DNA from: Rhodoferax sediminis
Lineage (GTDB): Bacteria > Pseudomonadota > Gammaproteobacteria > Burkholderiales > Burkholderiaceae_C
Assembly: GCF_006970865.1 (NCBI RefSeq)
Contig: NZ_CP035503.1
Span: forward strand, 3,609,001 to 3,673,000
Direction of reading: 5' to 3'
DNA: 64,000 nt
A program made the position numbers and the translations under genes. This document shows, piece by piece, positions 17,701-26,709 of the stretch. A model generated the notes under the pieces. It was given only the letters and a program-made list of their open reading frames with translations, ran no database searches and was not told where the DNA came from. Numbering within the stretch: the first letter of the stretch is position 1; each line of letters starts with the position of its first letter.

Positions 17701-18647
17701 TGAAGAATCCCCCGGGCTTCGGCCAGCGTGGCCGGGTCGAACAGGGCCAGGCCCGTGAGCTCGGCGTCGATGCGCCGCACCAGCCCGGCCAGCACCTTGC
17801 CGGGTCCGCACTCGACTAGCGTCGTCACGCCGCGCGCCTTGATGGCGGCCACACACTCGACCCAGCGCACCGGGCCGAAGGCCTGGCGCACCAGTGCGTC
17901 GCGGATGCGGTCGGCATCGACCTCCACCGCCACATCGATGTTGTTGATCACCGGGATTTGCGGCGCGGCCAGCACCGTCGTGGCCAATGCGGCCTTGAGC
18001 TTTTCGGCGGCCGGCTTCATCAGGCTGGAATGGAACGGGGCCGACACCGGCAGCGGCAGCGCGCGCTTGGCACCGCCCGCCTTCAAGACTTCACAGGCCT
18101 TGTCCACCGCCGCCTTGCTGCCGGCGATCACAGTCTGTGCCGGATCATTGAAATTCACCGCTTCCACAACTTCGGCAGAGTTTGGGCCGAAAGCCCGCGT
18201 CACTTCTGCGCACCCCGCTATCACTTTCGAAGCATCGAGACCCAGGATCGCCGCCATCGCGCCAACGCCCACCGGCACGGCGTCCTGCATGGCCTGCGCG
18301 CGCAGGCGCACCAGCGGCGCCGCCTGGGCCAGGCTCAACACCCCGGCTGCGACCAGCGCCGAATACTCGCCCAGCGAATGGCCCGCGACCACGGCTGGCG
18401 CCGCGCCGGTCTCGGCCATCCAGGCGCGGTAGGCGGCGACGCCGGCGACCAGCATCACGGGCTGGGTGTTGGTGGTCAGGGCGAGGGCTTCTTTCGGGCC
18501 TTCCTGGATCAGCCGGGCCACGTCTTCATGCAGCGCGTCGGACGCTTCCTGGAGCGTCTGCGCGACCACCGGATGGTCGCCCCACGCACCCAGCATACCC
18601 ACCGACTGGGAACCCTGACCGGGAAAGACAAATGCAAAAGATTTCAT
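17697..18647 (-). CDS. fabD: Malonyl-CoA:ACP transacylase
   Basis: FabD moves malonyl groups from CoA to ACP. 316 residues from MKSFAFVFPGQGSQ; five extra codons upstream are discarded. The nucleophile Ser91 is in AGHSLGEYSAL and the catalytic His in SAPFHSSLM. The downstream gene fabG overlaps by 4 bases. A repeat element separates it from fabH. Confidence 0.97.
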   Translation of the reverse strand: MKSFAFVFPGQGSQSVGMLGAWGDHPVVAQTLQEASDALHEDVARLIQEGPKEALALTTNTQPVMLVAGVAAYRAWMAETGAAPAVVAGHSLGEYSALVAAGVLSLAQAAPLVRLRAQAMQDAVPVGVGAMAAILGLDASKVIAGCAEVTRAFGPNSAEVVEAVNFNDPAQTVIAGSKAAVDKACEVLKAGGAKRALPLPVSAPFHSSLMKPAAEKLKAALATTVLAAPQIPVINNIDVAVEVDADRIRDALVRQAFGPVRWVECVAAIKARGVTTLVECGPGKVLAGLVRRIDAELTGLALFDPATLAEARGILQ

Positions 18648-18654
18648 GAATTTA

Positions 18655-18715
18655 TTAAACAAGAACAGTCGTTAGCCCATATGCAATCTGCACTTGTGGC
18701 TACAGTTCTAATAGC
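18655..18715 (-). repeat. GCTAC/TAGC-core repeat at the fabH-fabD junction
   Basis: On the minus strand the core is GCTATTAGAACTGTAGC (18715-18699), followed by the family tail with CATATGGGCTAAC and GTTCTTG. The core supplies the last codons and the TAG stop of fabH; the rest fills the gap to fabD. Confidence 0.65.
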
Positions 18716-19677
18716 ACCGAACCCCAGGTGAAGCCGCCGCCAACGCCTTCAAGCAGGATCGTCTCGCCTTTTTTGACCTTGCTGGCGCGCACCGCCGAAT
18801 CGAGCGCCAGCGGAATCGAGGCGGCCGAAGTGTTGCCGTGCTCGTCGACCGTGACGATGACCTTGTCCATCGACATCTTCAGCCGGCGGGCCGTGCTTTG
18901 CATGATGCGGATGTTGGCCTGGTGCGGGATCAGCCAGTCGATATCGGCTTCGGTCTTGCCGGCCTTGGCCAGGACGGCGCGGGCCGACTGGTCGAGGACC
19001 CCGACCGCCAGCTTGAACACCGCCTGGCCGTCCATCTTGAGCAGCGGGTGGCCCAGCACCTCGCCGCCCGAGACGCTGCCGGGCACGCACAAAATGCTGG
19101 CGTATTTGCCGTCGGCATGCAGGTCGGTGGCCAGAATCCCGGGCGTGTCGGAGGCCTCCAGCACCACGGCGCCGGCGCCGTCGCCAAACAGCACGCAGGT
19201 GGTGCGGTCGTTGAAGTCGAGGATGCGCGAGAACACTTCGGCGCCGATCACCAGCGCGCGGCTGGCGGTGCCGTTCTGGATCATCGCATCGGCCACGGCC
19301 AGCGCATAGACAAAGCCGCTGCACACGGCCTGCACGTCGAACGCGGGGCAGCCCGCGATGCCCAGCTTGTGCTGGAGAATGCAGGCGCTGGACGGAAACA
19401 CCATGTCGGGCGTGGAGGTGGCCACGATGATCAGGTCGATGTCTTTGGCGTCAACGCCGGCGGCCTGCAGGGCATTTTGGGCGGCTACCAGCGCCAGGTC
19501 GCTGCAGGTCACGCCGGGCGCGGAAAAATACCGGGCCCGGATGCCGGTGCGCTCGACAATCCATTGGTCCGAGGTTTCAACGCCCCTGGTGGCCAGTTCG
19601 GCCACCAGGTCGGCATTGCTGAGCCGGTGGGGAGGCAGATAGCTGCCGGTGCCCGTGATGCGGGAATATCGTTTCAT
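18700..19677 (-). CDS. fabH: 3-oxoacyl-[acyl-carrier-protein] synthase III
   Basis: FabH starts fatty-acid synthesis by joining acetyl-CoA and malonyl-ACP. The 325-residue protein has Cys119 in [11 protein letters not shown], His in [10 protein letters not shown] and Asn in EHGNTSAAS. Its final codons and TAG stop coincide with a repeat element, so the natural C terminus may have been altered by a residue or two. It follows plsX by 6 bases. Confidence 0.96.
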   Translation of the reverse strand: MKRYSRITGTGSYLPPHRLSNADLVAELATRGVETSDQWIVERTGIRARYFSAPGVTCSDLALVAAQNALQAAGVDAKDIDLIIVATSTPDMVFPSSACILQHKLGIAGCPAFDVQAVCSGFVYALAVADAMIQNGTASRALVIGAEVFSRILDFNDRTTCVLFGDGAGAVVLEASDTPGILATDLHADGKYASILCVPGSVSGGEVLGHPLLKMDGQAVFKLAVGVLDQSARAVLAKAGKTEADIDWLIPHQANIRIMQSTARRLKMSMDKVIVTVDEHGNTSAASIPLALDSAVRASKVKKGETILLEGVGGGFTWGSVLLEL

Positions 19678-19683
19678 TGCGCT

Positions 19684-20736
19684 TTAGAGTATCGGTGCCG
19701 CCATGACAGGCTCTGCGATCGGTTGGGCAGACACCAAGAGGGGCGCCGCATGAGCAATTCGGGCCTGGACACGGTCGAGCAAATTGTGTTTAGCGGCATC
19801 ATACGCGCGGCTCAGCGCCTGCCCGAAGGCAAAGGCATCGGCAGAGCCGTGGCTCTTGAACACCAGGCCGCGCAGGCCCAGCAGCGCCGCGCCGTTGTAG
19901 CGCCGGTGATCCATGCGGCTTTTAATTGCTTTTAAAACGGGATAAGCCGCACCCGCCGCGATTTTCGTCAGGAAATTGCGTGAGAACTCCAGCTTGATGA
20001 AGTTGCCCATCATCGTCGCCAGGCCTTCGCTGGTTTTCAGCGCCACGTTGCCGACAAAACCGTCGCACACCACGATGTCGGTGGTGCCCTTGAAAATGTC
20101 GTTGCCCTCGACATTGCCATAAAAATTCAAATCACCCAGCCCGGCCGCCGTTCGCAGCAATTCACCGGCCTGCTTGATGATATCGTTGCCTTTGATCGCT
20201 TCTTCGCCAATATTGAGCAGGCCGACCGTCGGACTTTCGTTGTCGCTCAGCACGGACACCAGTGCCGAGCCCATCACGGCAAACTGCAGCAGGTGCTCCG
20301 CCGTGCAGTCCACATTGGCGCCCAGATCCAGCACTGTAGTGGCCGCACCCTTCGCATTCGGGATTTGCCCGGCAATGGCCGGACGATCGATGCCGTCCAG
20401 CGTCTTGAGCAGGTAACGCGCGATCGCCATCAGCGCCCCGGTATTGCCGGCCGACACCGCGGCCTGCGCCGCGCCGCTCTTCACCTGGGCAATCGCCACG
20501 CGCATGGAGGAGTCTTTTTTGCGGCGCAGCGCCACTTCGATCGAATCGTCCATGCTGACCACCTCGGTGGCCGCCACCATGCGGGCGCGCTCGTGCGTGA
20601 ACGCGGCCAGGCTCGCGGGCAAGCCCACCAGCAGGAGTTCGGCGTCGGGGTGCTGTTCGAGGAAATGCCGGCACGCCGGCAGCGTGACGCCGGGGCCGTG
20701 ATCGCCCCCCATGCAGTCGACCGCAAGGGTGATCAT
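19684..20736 (-). CDS. plsX: Phosphate acyltransferase PlsX
   Basis: PlsX makes acyl-phosphate from acyl-ACP for phospholipid synthesis. 350 residues from [15 protein letters not shown], the characteristic N terminus; 13 extra upstream codons are dropped. [12 protein letters not shown] and the [13 protein letters not shown] segments are typical. Order rpmF-plsX-fabH is standard in Gram-negative bacteria. Confidence 0.96.
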   Translation of the reverse strand: MITLAVDCMGGDHGPGVTLPACRHFLEQHPDAELLLVGLPASLAAFTHERARMVAATEVVSMDDSIEVALRRKKDSSMRVAIAQVKSGAAQAAVSAGNTGALMAIARYLLKTLDGIDRPAIAGQIPNAKGAATTVLDLGANVDCTAEHLLQFAVMGSALVSVLSDNESPTVGLLNIGEEAIKGNDIIKQAGELLRTAAGLGDLNFYGNVEGNDIFKGTTDIVVCDGFVGNVALKTSEGLATMMGNFIKLEFSRNFLTKIAAGAAYPVLKAIKSRMDHRRYNGAALLGLRGLVFKSHGSADAFAFGQALSRAYDAAKHNLLDRVQARIAHAAPLLVSAQPIAEPVMAAPIL

Positions 20737-20793
20737 GGGCGGCTCACCCCGCCAGCAAGGTGACTCTGCGCGCAATAACCGGAAACGGCAGGC

Positions 20794-20829
20794 ATCAAAA
20801 CAAAGGCCCGTTGCTACTCAAACTGTAGC
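20794..20829 (-). repeat. GCTAC/GTAGC-core repeat between rpmF and plsX
   Basis: The core reads GCTACAGTTTGAGTAGC on the minus strand (20829-20813), followed by GGGCC and a TTTGTTTTGAT-like tail. It is a shortened copy in the rpmF-plsX gap. Confidence 0.55.
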
Positions 20830-20854
20830 GCCGGGCCCTGGCACTGAAACGCAA

Positions 20855-21037
20855 TCAGGCTTCAGACTTGTTCTTGAGCACCTGGCGGCCACGGTAAAAG
20901 CCGTTCGGGCTGATGTGGTGGCGCAGATGCGTCTCGCCGGTGGTGGGCTCCACCGCGATGCCCGGCACGTTCAGGGCGTTGTGCGAACGGTGCATGCCGC
21001 GCTTGGAGGGTGACTTTTTGTTCTGCTGGACGGCCAT
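20855..21037 (-). CDS. rpmF: 50S ribosomal protein L32
   Basis: L32, 60 residues, [20 protein letters not shown], a strongly basic ribosomal protein. It is the non-zinc form: the four cysteines of the C+ type are absent. It sits between the DUF177 gene and plsX, the usual arrangement. Confidence 0.97.
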   Translation of the reverse strand: MAVQQNKKSPSKRGMHRSHNALNVPGIAVEPTTGETHLRHHISPNGFYRGRQVLKNKSEA

Positions 21038-21147
21038 GGTTGGCTCCTGGAATTAATGCGGTTGACTGAAGGGATTCGTATCCATGCGCAAACAGGATAA
21101 CGTCCCTGGTCCGCGCCGAGCCTGCGATTATAGCCCAACTCCTTGAT

Positions 21148-21696
21148 TTAACTGGCTTTATCCCCTTTGAGCCTGGCCAGCACGGCAAACGGATTGGGCT
21201 TGGCCTTTGTTTCCGCCTCGAAAGCCTCGTCAGCAACCGCTAACTTCACGTCTACCGGGCACACCTCATGGCGCGGCAGATGAGGCAGCTCCATCAGCAC
21301 CTCGTCCTCGATCAGCACGCGCAGATCGAGGTCGTGACTGAGCACCAGCAAATCTTCCTCGAAATCGTCGTCCTGCGCGGCCGCGGTTTCTTCGTCGGCC
21401 ACAAAGCGGAAAGCGCGATCCACCGCCACGCTCACATCGACCGGTCCGAGGCAGCGCTGGCAGGTCAGCGGCAGGGTCGCGTCAACCTTCAGGTGCAGCC
21501 AGACCTGGTCCGCCTCGCCCGGCACTGCACGCAACTCGCCCGTGGCCGCCCAGTTGAGAGGAAAATCGGCTCCCAGTCCTTGCGTCTCCTGCAGAAGGCG
21601 CTCATATTTCTGTAGCGTGTCTTGCGCCGCCAACTGCCCTGCCGCTTGCGCGAAGGCCTTGACGTCGAGACGGCTGGCAACAAACCCGGTTTTCAT
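21148..21696 (-). CDS. YceD/DUF177 family protein
   Basis: A 182-residue acidic protein of the DUF177 (YceD) family, encoded before rpmF across bacteria; plant and E. coli relatives are tied to 23S rRNA accumulation. Conserved LTCQRCLGPVDV and CPVD cysteine motifs and the acidic stretch DDDFEEDLLVL are visible. The start MKTGFVASRLDVKAFAQ is chosen because the longer frame runs through the divergent maf gene. Confidence 0.9.
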   Translation of the reverse strand: MKTGFVASRLDVKAFAQAAGQLAAQDTLQKYERLLQETQGLGADFPLNWAATGELRAVPGEADQVWLHLKVDATLPLTCQRCLGPVDVSVAVDRAFRFVADEETAAAQDDDFEEDLLVLSHDLDLRVLIEDEVLMELPHLPRHEVCPVDVKLAVADEAFEAETKAKPNPFAVLARLKGDKAS

Positions 21697-21703
21697 GGCT
21701 GTC

Positions 21704-21731
21704 AGTGTAAGAGAATCCCCGTATGGCTCAA
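21704..21731 (-). promoter_or_regulatory. Candidate promoter of the DUF177-rpmF-plsX-fab operon
   Basis: Minus-strand TTGAGC (21731-21726), a 16-base spacer and TACACT (21709-21704), each four of six to sigma-70 consensus. It overlaps the first codons of maf, so the two divergent genes may interfere. Confidence 0.4.
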
Positions 21732-22337
21732 GTTTTTGCTCAATCGCCCCCTGCGACGTCGCGCGCACTGGTGCTCGGTTCGACCTCGCGCTACCGGCGC
21801 GAACTGCTGCAACGTCTTCACATCCCGTTTGAAGTGGCCGCACCCCAAGTCGATGAAACGCCGCGGCCGGGCGAGGCGCCCGCCGACCTGGCGTGCCGCC
21901 TCGCGCTGGCCAAGGCGCAGGCCATCGCGTACCAATTTCCGGGCGCCGTGGTGATCGGTTCGGACCAGGTGGCGGATCTGGCCGGCGAGCCGCTGGGCAA
22001 GCCCGGCACGCACGAGCGCGCCACCCAGCAACTGCGCCGCATGCGCGGCCAGACGGTGATTTTCCAGACGGCGGTGGCCGTGGTCTGCGCGCAGACCGGC
22101 TTTGCGCAGACGGAACTGGCCCCGGTCAAGGTGAAGTTTCGTGACTTGAGCAACGCCGAAATCGAGGCGTACCTGCAGGCCGAACAGCCCTACGACTGCG
22201 CCGGCAGCGCCAAGAGCGAGGGGCTCGGCATCGCGCTGCTCGACGCCATCGAAAGCGACGACCCGACCGCGCTGGTCGGCCTGCCGCTGATCCGCACCTG
22301 CCGCATGATTCGCGCCGCCGGTGTGAAGGTGCTGTGA
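21723..22337 (+). CDS. Maf-type nucleotide pyrophosphatase (YceF type)
   Basis: Maf proteins hydrolyse non-canonical or methylated nucleotides (YceF-type: m7GTP) to monophosphates. 204 residues; N-terminal LVLGSTSRYRRELLQRL, VIGSDQVADLAGEPLGKPG and the conserved YDCAGSAKSEGLG segment are present. SSxxRxxLL-type motif with R instead of K fits YceF rather than dTTP/UTP Maf. It overlaps the following methyltransferase (TGATG). Confidence 0.88.
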   Translation: MAQVFAQSPPATSRALVLGSTSRYRRELLQRLHIPFEVAAPQVDETPRPGEAPADLACRLALAKAQAIAYQFPGAVVIGSDQVADLAGEPLGKPGTHERATQQLRRMRGQTVIFQTAVAVVCAQTGFAQTELAPVKVKFRDLSNAEIEAYLQAEQPYDCAGSAKSEGLGIALLDAIESDDPTALVGLPLIRTCRMIRAAGVKVL

Positions 22338-23116
22338 TGGCGCAGCCCGGCAGCATGCCCGGCCTCGGCAAGCTCTACCTCGTGCCGGCGCCGCTGGACT
22401 TTGGCTGCGACCGGCAAACCCCGCTTGCCGACGTGATGCCGCTGGCCACGCTGCAGGTCGCGGCGCAGCTGGAGCACTGGGTGTGCGAGAACGCGAAAAC
22501 CCTGCGCGCCTACCTTAAACGCGTAAACGAGCTGCAGCCCTTATCACATCAGCTGCAGGCGCTACAAATTCAGGAGCTGCCGCGCGAGGTGCACAAGAAG
22601 GGCGATCACGCCGGCAACTTCGACGCACGGCCCCTGCTGGCGCCGGCCCTGCAGGGGCATGACATGGGCCTGGTCAGCGAGGCCGGCATGCCGGCCGTGG
22701 CCGATCCGGGCTCCTCGGTGGTGCGGGCGGCGCACGATCTGGGGCTGGCCGTGGTGCCGCTGGTGGGCCCCGTGTCGCTGCTGCTGGCGCTGGCCGCCAG
22801 CGGCCTGAACGGGCAGAACTTTGCTTTTGTTGGTTACCTGCCGCAAGACCCGGCGCAGCGCACCAGCCGAATCCGCGAACTGGAGTCGCTGGCGTTGAAA
22901 ACGGGCCAGACCCAGCTCTTCATCGAAACCCCTTACCGCAATGCCGTGCTGCTGCAGGCACTGCTGCAAGCGCTGCAGCACAACACCCGGCTGGCCGTCA
23001 GCAGCGGACTCACACTGGCCAGCGCCGCCACGCGCAGCCAGTCGGTGAAGCAATGGCGCCAGCACGGCGGCGGTCCCGACAACCAGACGCCGGCCGTGTT
23101 TGCCATCGGGCGCTGA
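22337..23116 (+). CDS. SAM-dependent methyltransferase, RsmI-like
   Basis: A 259-residue tetrapyrrole-methylase-fold protein (COG0313-like), related to RsmI, which 2'-O-methylates C1402 of 16S rRNA. The core SEAGMPAVADPGSSVV and the PLVGPVSLLLALAASGLNG segment match; FVGYLPQD follows. The N terminus (LYLVPAPLDFG...) differs from the RsmI LYVVATPIGNL, so this is the divergent paralogue paired with maf and not the canonical enzyme. Residues about 60-81 are encoded by a repeat element. Its TGA abuts the convergent sppA stop directly. Confidence 0.85.
   Translation: MAQPGSMPGLGKLYLVPAPLDFGCDRQTPLADVMPLATLQVAAQLEHWVCENAKTLRAYLKRVNELQPLSHQLQALQIQELPREVHKKGDHAGNFDARPLLAPALQGHDMGLVSEAGMPAVADPGSSVVRAAHDLGLAVVPLVGPVSLLLALAASGLNGQNFAFVGYLPQDPAQRTSRIRELESLALKTGQTQLFIETPYRNAVLLQALLQALQHNTRLAVSSGLTLASAATRSQSVKQWRQHGGGPDNQTPAVFAIGR
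22514..22577 (-). repeat. GCTAC-core repeat inside the RsmI-like gene
   Basis: On the minus strand GCTCCTGAATTTGTAGC (22577-22561) is the degenerate core; the tail with AAGGGCTGCAGC and CGTTTACGCGTTTAAG matches other copies. It encodes a variable stretch between the N-terminal strand and the catalytic core. Confidence 0.55.
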
Positions 23117-24127
23117 TCAGTGCAGCGCCGGAATCGCCTCCAGGGCCCGCACCGCGCCTTCGCCGACCGCAGCACCAAACTTCTTGGCCAGCCGCTCGGC
23201 CACGTTGGCGCGCTGCGTGTAGTCGACGATGTCTTCGGCCTTGACGACCTCGCGCGCCACGTAGTCGAGGCTGCCTAGCTGATCGGCCAGCCCCAGGTCA
23301 ATGGCTTGCTGGCCGGTCCAGAACAGGCCGCTGAAGGTTTCGGGCGTTTCGTGCAGGCGCTCGCCGCGCCCCTTCTTCACCACGTCGATGAACTGCTGGT
23401 GGATCTGGTCGAGCATGACTTGGGCGTAGGCGCGCTGCCTGTCGGTCTGCGGGCTGAACGGGTCCAGAAAGCCTTTGTTTTCGCCGGCGGTCAGGAGCCG
23501 GCGCTCGATGCCCAGCTTGTCCATCAGCCCGGTAAAGCCAAAACCGTCCATCAGCACGCCAATGCTGCCCACGATGCTGGCCTTGTCGACAAAGATCTTG
23601 TCGGCCGCCACCACGGTGTAGTAGGCCGCCGAGGCGCAGGACTCCTCCACCACCGCATACACGGGCTTCTTGTATTTGGCTTTCAGGCGGTAGATTTCGT
23701 CGTTCATGATGCCGGCCTGCACCGGGCTGCCGCCCGGCGAGTTGCACAACAGCACCACGGCCTTGGAGCCGTCGTCGTCAAACGCGCTGCGTAGCGCCTC
23801 CACCACGGCGTCGGCGCTGGTCTCGCCGCCCGAGGAAATTTCGCCCTTGATATCGACCACGGCGGTATGCGCCGTGCTCTTGTCGGTGCCGGCGCTGCCC
23901 CGGTGCATGAGGGCCCACGCGATGAAGACAAAAAACGCCAGCCACGCCAGCCGGGTGAAGGTTTTCCAGCGGCGCGAGGACTTTTGCTCGTTGAGCGCGG
24001 CAAAGGCCAGTTTTTCCAGCGCGGCGCGCTCCCAGCCGGGGGCGTTCGTCGCGCTGCTGTTCGCTACCGATTTCGTAGCAGCCTGTGTAAAGTCTTCGGG
24101 GCCTTGCGGGCTATTTGAGTCAGTCAT
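23117..24127 (-). CDS. sppA: Signal peptide peptidase SppA-type protease (S49)
   Basis: An inner-membrane serine protease that degrades cleaved signal peptides. 336 residues, the short single-domain form: a variable cytoplasmic tail (1-50), one membrane segment (about 58-74) and a periplasmic S49 domain. The Ser/Lys dyad is predicted as Ser166 (EESCASAAYY) and Lys204 (GLMDKLGIE). Residues 2-22 are encoded by a repeat element. Last gene of the rluC-HAD-Rieske-sppA run, one base after the Rieske stop. Confidence 0.92.
   Translation of the reverse strand: MTDSNSPQGPEDFTQAATKSVANSSATNAPGWERAALEKLAFAALNEQKSSRRWKTFTRLAWLAFFVFIAWALMHRGSAGTDKSTAHTAVVDIKGEISSGGETSADAVVEALRSAFDDDGSKAVVLLCNSPGGSPVQAGIMNDEIYRLKAKYKKPVYAVVEESCASAAYYTVVAADKIFVDKASIVGSIGVLMDGFGFTGLMDKLGIERRLLTAGENKGFLDPFSPQTDRQRAYAQVMLDQIHQQFIDVVKKGRGERLHETPETFSGLFWTGQQAIDLGLADQLGSLDYVAREVVKAEDIVDYTQRANVAERLAKKFGAAVGEGAVRALEAIPALH
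24062..24124 (+). repeat. GCTAC/GTAGC-core repeat inside sppA
   Basis: Core GCTACCGATTTCGTAGC (24063-24079) followed by the tail with GCAGCCTG, GCGGGCTATTTGAGTCA. It encodes almost the whole cytoplasmic N terminus of SppA, starting one codon after the ATG. Confidence 0.7.
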
Positions 24128-24128
24128 G

Positions 24129-24494
24129 TCAAAACTCGACAGGTAAAAGATTGTGTGCAGTATGCCAGTGCACTACACCGTCCTGCTCGGAAATTTGTAT
24201 TTTGACCAGGCCACCCCGGCACGGCCCGCCGCTGCACGCTCCGGTGTCGGGACGGTACACCGCACCATGCGTGGCGCAGATCAGCCACTGACCCGTATCG
24301 TCAAAAAACCGGTTGGGCTGGTAGTCCAGTTCCATCGCCACATGGGCGCAGCGATTCAGGTAGGCGTGCGCCCGGCCCTCGAAGCGGATGGCGAAGGCGC
24401 GGCAGGTCTGGCCGCCAAAGACCACGTCAAACGGAACCGCCTCGCCGCCCTCCTTCAGGTCCGAGGCGCTGCACAGTGCAATCAGGGGGGTCAT
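24129..24494 (-). CDS. Rieske [2Fe-2S] domain protein
   Basis: A 121-residue stand-alone Rieske ferredoxin-like protein. Cluster ligands are Cys49-x-His51 (NRCAHVAMEL) and Cys73-x2-His76 (ICATHGAVY); GACSGGPC follows as in the family. No signal peptide or membrane helix, so cytoplasmic. The partner is unknown; neighbours (HAD phosphatase, SppA, RluC) do not reveal it, but the set is conserved in order among related genomes from memory. Confidence 0.88.
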   Translation of the reverse strand: MTPLIALCSASDLKEGGEAVPFDVVFGGQTCRAFAIRFEGRAHAYLNRCAHVAMELDYQPNRFFDDTGQWLICATHGAVYRPDTGACSGGPCRGGLVKIQISEQDGVVHWHTAHNLLPVEF

Positions 24495-24503
24495 GCGTCG
24501 CGC

Positions 24504-25190
24504 TCAGGCGTTTTGCAGCAACCAGTCGTGCAACGCGCGCACCGAATGCGCGACCACGCGCGGGCCCAGCGCCTCGAAGTCCCCGGGCTCGTGCGCGCCG
24601 TAGCTCACGCCCACGCTGGCACAGCCGGCGCTCAAAGCCATTTGCAGGTCGTGCGTGGTGTCGCCGATCATCAGCGTGCGTTCGGGCGGCACGCCAAATT
24701 CGGCCATCAATTCGTGCAGCATGCGCGGATCGGGCTTGCCGGCCGTCTCATCGGCGGTGCGCGAGCCGTCGAAGCAGCCCGCGAGCTGTGAGCTTCGCAG
24801 CGCCTCGTCGAGCCCGCGCCGGCTCTTGCCGGTGGCAACCGCCAGCAAATGATGGCGCGATCTCAGGTCGGCCAGCAGCGGCAGCACGCCGTCGAACAGG
24901 ACGATATCGCTCTGGCGCGCCATATAGTGAAAACGGTAGCGCGCGCCGAGTTCGGGATATTTATAGGCCGGCACATCGGGCGCGGCGTGCGCCAGCGCCT
25001 GCATCAGCCCCATGCCGATCACGTAGGCGGCCTCCTTGTCGCTGGGCACCGTGCCGCCGACATCGCGCACGGCCAGCTGGATGCAGCGCGTGATGATGGC
25101 CGTGGAGTCGAACAGCGTGCCGTCCCAGTCGAAGGCGATCAGGTCAAACTGGCGCGCGCGCATGGCATCAGGGTTTTGGAGCTGGGACAT
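24504..25190 (-). CDS. HAD-family phosphatase, phosphoglycolate phosphatase-like
   Basis: A HAD-superfamily hydrolase with cap domain, 228 residues. Motif I is AFDWDGTLFDS with nucleophile Asp21 and Asp23; motif II AVATGKSR; motif III and IV around GKPDPRMLHELM and MIGDTTHDLQMA. It resembles Gph-type phosphoglycolate phosphatases, but substrate is not provable. Start at 25190 overlaps the rluC end by 23 bases; an internal ATG at 25163 is possible. Confidence 0.88.
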   Translation of the reverse strand: MSQLQNPDAMRARQFDLIAFDWDGTLFDSTAIITRCIQLAVRDVGGTVPSDKEAAYVIGMGLMQALAHAAPDVPAYKYPELGARYRFHYMARQSDIVLFDGVLPLLADLRSRHHLLAVATGKSRRGLDEALRSSQLAGCFDGSRTADETAGKPDPRMLHELMAEFGVPPERTLMIGDTTHDLQMALSAGCASVGVSYGAHEPGDFEALGPRVVAHSVRALHDWLLQNA

Positions 25191-26190
25191 GGTCGACAAA
25201 TCTCTGAAGTTCCGGGGGCAGTTCGGCCAGCAGCTCGATGCGCTCGCCACTGGAGGGATGATTGAACTGTAACCGCCACGCATGCAAAAACATGCGCTTC
25301 AGGCCCAAATTCCCCTGCTGCTTTTGCAGGGACTTGTTCAACTCGAAATCGCCGTACTTGTCATCCCCGACGACGGCGTGCCCCTGGGACGCCAGATGCA
25401 CCCGGATCTGGTGCGTGCGTCCCGTCTTGATGGTGACCTCCAGCAGGGTAAAGCCCGCCAGCTGGCGCGCCACCTTGACCAGCGTGACCGAGCGCATGCC
25501 GTCGGGGTCGCCTTTGGCCACCACCTTGACGCGGCGCTCGCCCTCCCCGTCCTGGCCCGCCGGCAGCAGGTATTTGTGCAGCGGCGCGTCGATCACCCTT
25601 TTATTCGCCGGCCAGCCGCCCGCGACCAGCGCCAGGTAGGTCTTGCCGGTCTCGCGCTCGCGAAACTGGTCTTGCAGGTGGGTCAGGGCGCTGCGCTTCT
25701 TGGCCACCAGCAGGATGCCGCTGGTATCGCGATCCAGCCGGTGCACCAGTTCCAGGAACCGGGCCTGCGGCCGGGCCCGGCGCAATTGCTCGATCACGCC
25801 AAAGCTCACGCCGCTGCCGCCGTGCACCGCCACGCCGGCCGGTTTGTCGATGGCGAGCAGCCAGTCGTCTTCCAGCAGGATCGGGAATTCACGGGCCGGC
25901 GCCGGATTCGCCGCTTTTTCCTGCTGGCGCTCAGACACCCGCACGGGCGGCAACCGCACCACATCGCCGGCCTGCACCCGGCTGTCGGCGGCGGCCCGGC
26001 CCTTGTTGATCCGGACCTCGCCGCTGCGGATGATGCGGTACACATGCGTTTTGGGCACCCCTTTGAGGTGCCGCATCAGGAAGTTGTCCAGCCGCTGACC
26101 GGCAGACTCATCGTCGATCGTAATGAATTTGACTTCCGGCGCGGCCTTGGGTGGCGCAGGGGGCTTGTGAACGCCTATAATGTTTTTCAC
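25168..26190 (-). CDS. rluC: 23S rRNA pseudouridine synthase RluC
   Basis: RluC makes pseudouridines 955, 2504 and 2580 of E. coli 23S rRNA. 340 residues from a GTG start at 26190: an S4 RNA-binding domain (GQRLDNFLMRHLKGVPK) and the RluA catalytic domain with HRLDRDTSGILLVAKK (Asp153 catalytic) and KTGRTHQIRVH. It is divergent from rne, a common arrangement. Confidence 0.95.
   Translation of the reverse strand: MKNIIGVHKPPAPPKAAPEVKFITIDDESAGQRLDNFLMRHLKGVPKTHVYRIIRSGEVRINKGRAAADSRVQAGDVVRLPPVRVSERQQEKAANPAPAREFPILLEDDWLLAIDKPAGVAVHGGSGVSFGVIEQLRRARPQARFLELVHRLDRDTSGILLVAKKRSALTHLQDQFRERETGKTYLALVAGGWPANKRVIDAPLHKYLLPAGQDGEGERRVKVVAKGDPDGMRSVTLVKVARQLAGFTLLEVTIKTGRTHQIRVHLASQGHAVVGDDKYGDFELNKSLQKQQGNLGLKRMFLHAWRLQFNHPSSGERIELLAELPPELQRFVDHVPAPKP
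26176..26181 (+). promoter_or_regulatory. Candidate rne promoter (-10)
   Basis: A perfect TATAAT lies inside the first codons of the divergent rluC and would give rne a leader of about 520 bases. A matching -35 at 17 bases is weak (GGCGCA). Confidence 0.4.
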
Positions 26191-26709
26191 CAGCGATATG
26201 TTGTAAGTGCTTGATTAACTACAAGTTTAGGGCACCGAACAAAATGCACTGGCAGGTCGATGCCACTCATGGCCATTGTCTGCAAACCGGGCGCCTGAGC
26301 GCCAGGTGGCACACAACCCCGTGAGTCGAGACGACGCAATTGAAACACTGATACGGAATACCCAAATCCGGCAACCTCGCGCGCTGCGCACCGGGTTGCC
26401 GGCGGACTAAAGCGAGAACTCTTGTGTTGATGGTGCTGATTCAAACCTTGTGGCGGTGGCTGTTGCCCCCGCCCCTCGGCGTGGAAAAGCCCGTGGCCCC
26501 CGTCTTTCGGGCGCGCCCAGCTACCCATTTTGTAGCTGATCCATATCTGCATCCTCTCGCCCGCGTCCAAGCGCCTACGCCCCGACAACCGAGCCGCGGC
26601 CCGGCATAGTCGCAGGCTCTCCGGCAATTCCCTTCGTTTCAAAGCGCCCGATCAGGCATCGTTGGCCCGCAAGAGGCCTGTGAATGTTTTAGATTGAAGG
26701 AAACGCATC
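26191..26709 (+). other. Long non-coding leader of rne
   Basis: A 519-base gap with no plausible gene. It contains two notable hairpins: GGCGC-ctga-GCGCC (26290-26303) and a 9-bp perfect stem CCGGCAACC/GGTTGCCGG (26368-26376 with 26394-26402) enclosing a nested GCGC hairpin. A repeat core lies at 26520-26536. Long structured leaders of rne mediate autoregulation by RNase E in enterobacteria; the same role here is inference. Confidence 0.5.
26520..26536 (+). repeat. GCTAC/GTAGC-core repeat in the rne leader
   Basis: GCTACCCATTTTGTAGC, a perfect-arm core followed by TGATCCATAT. The further tail is poorly conserved. Confidence 0.5.
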
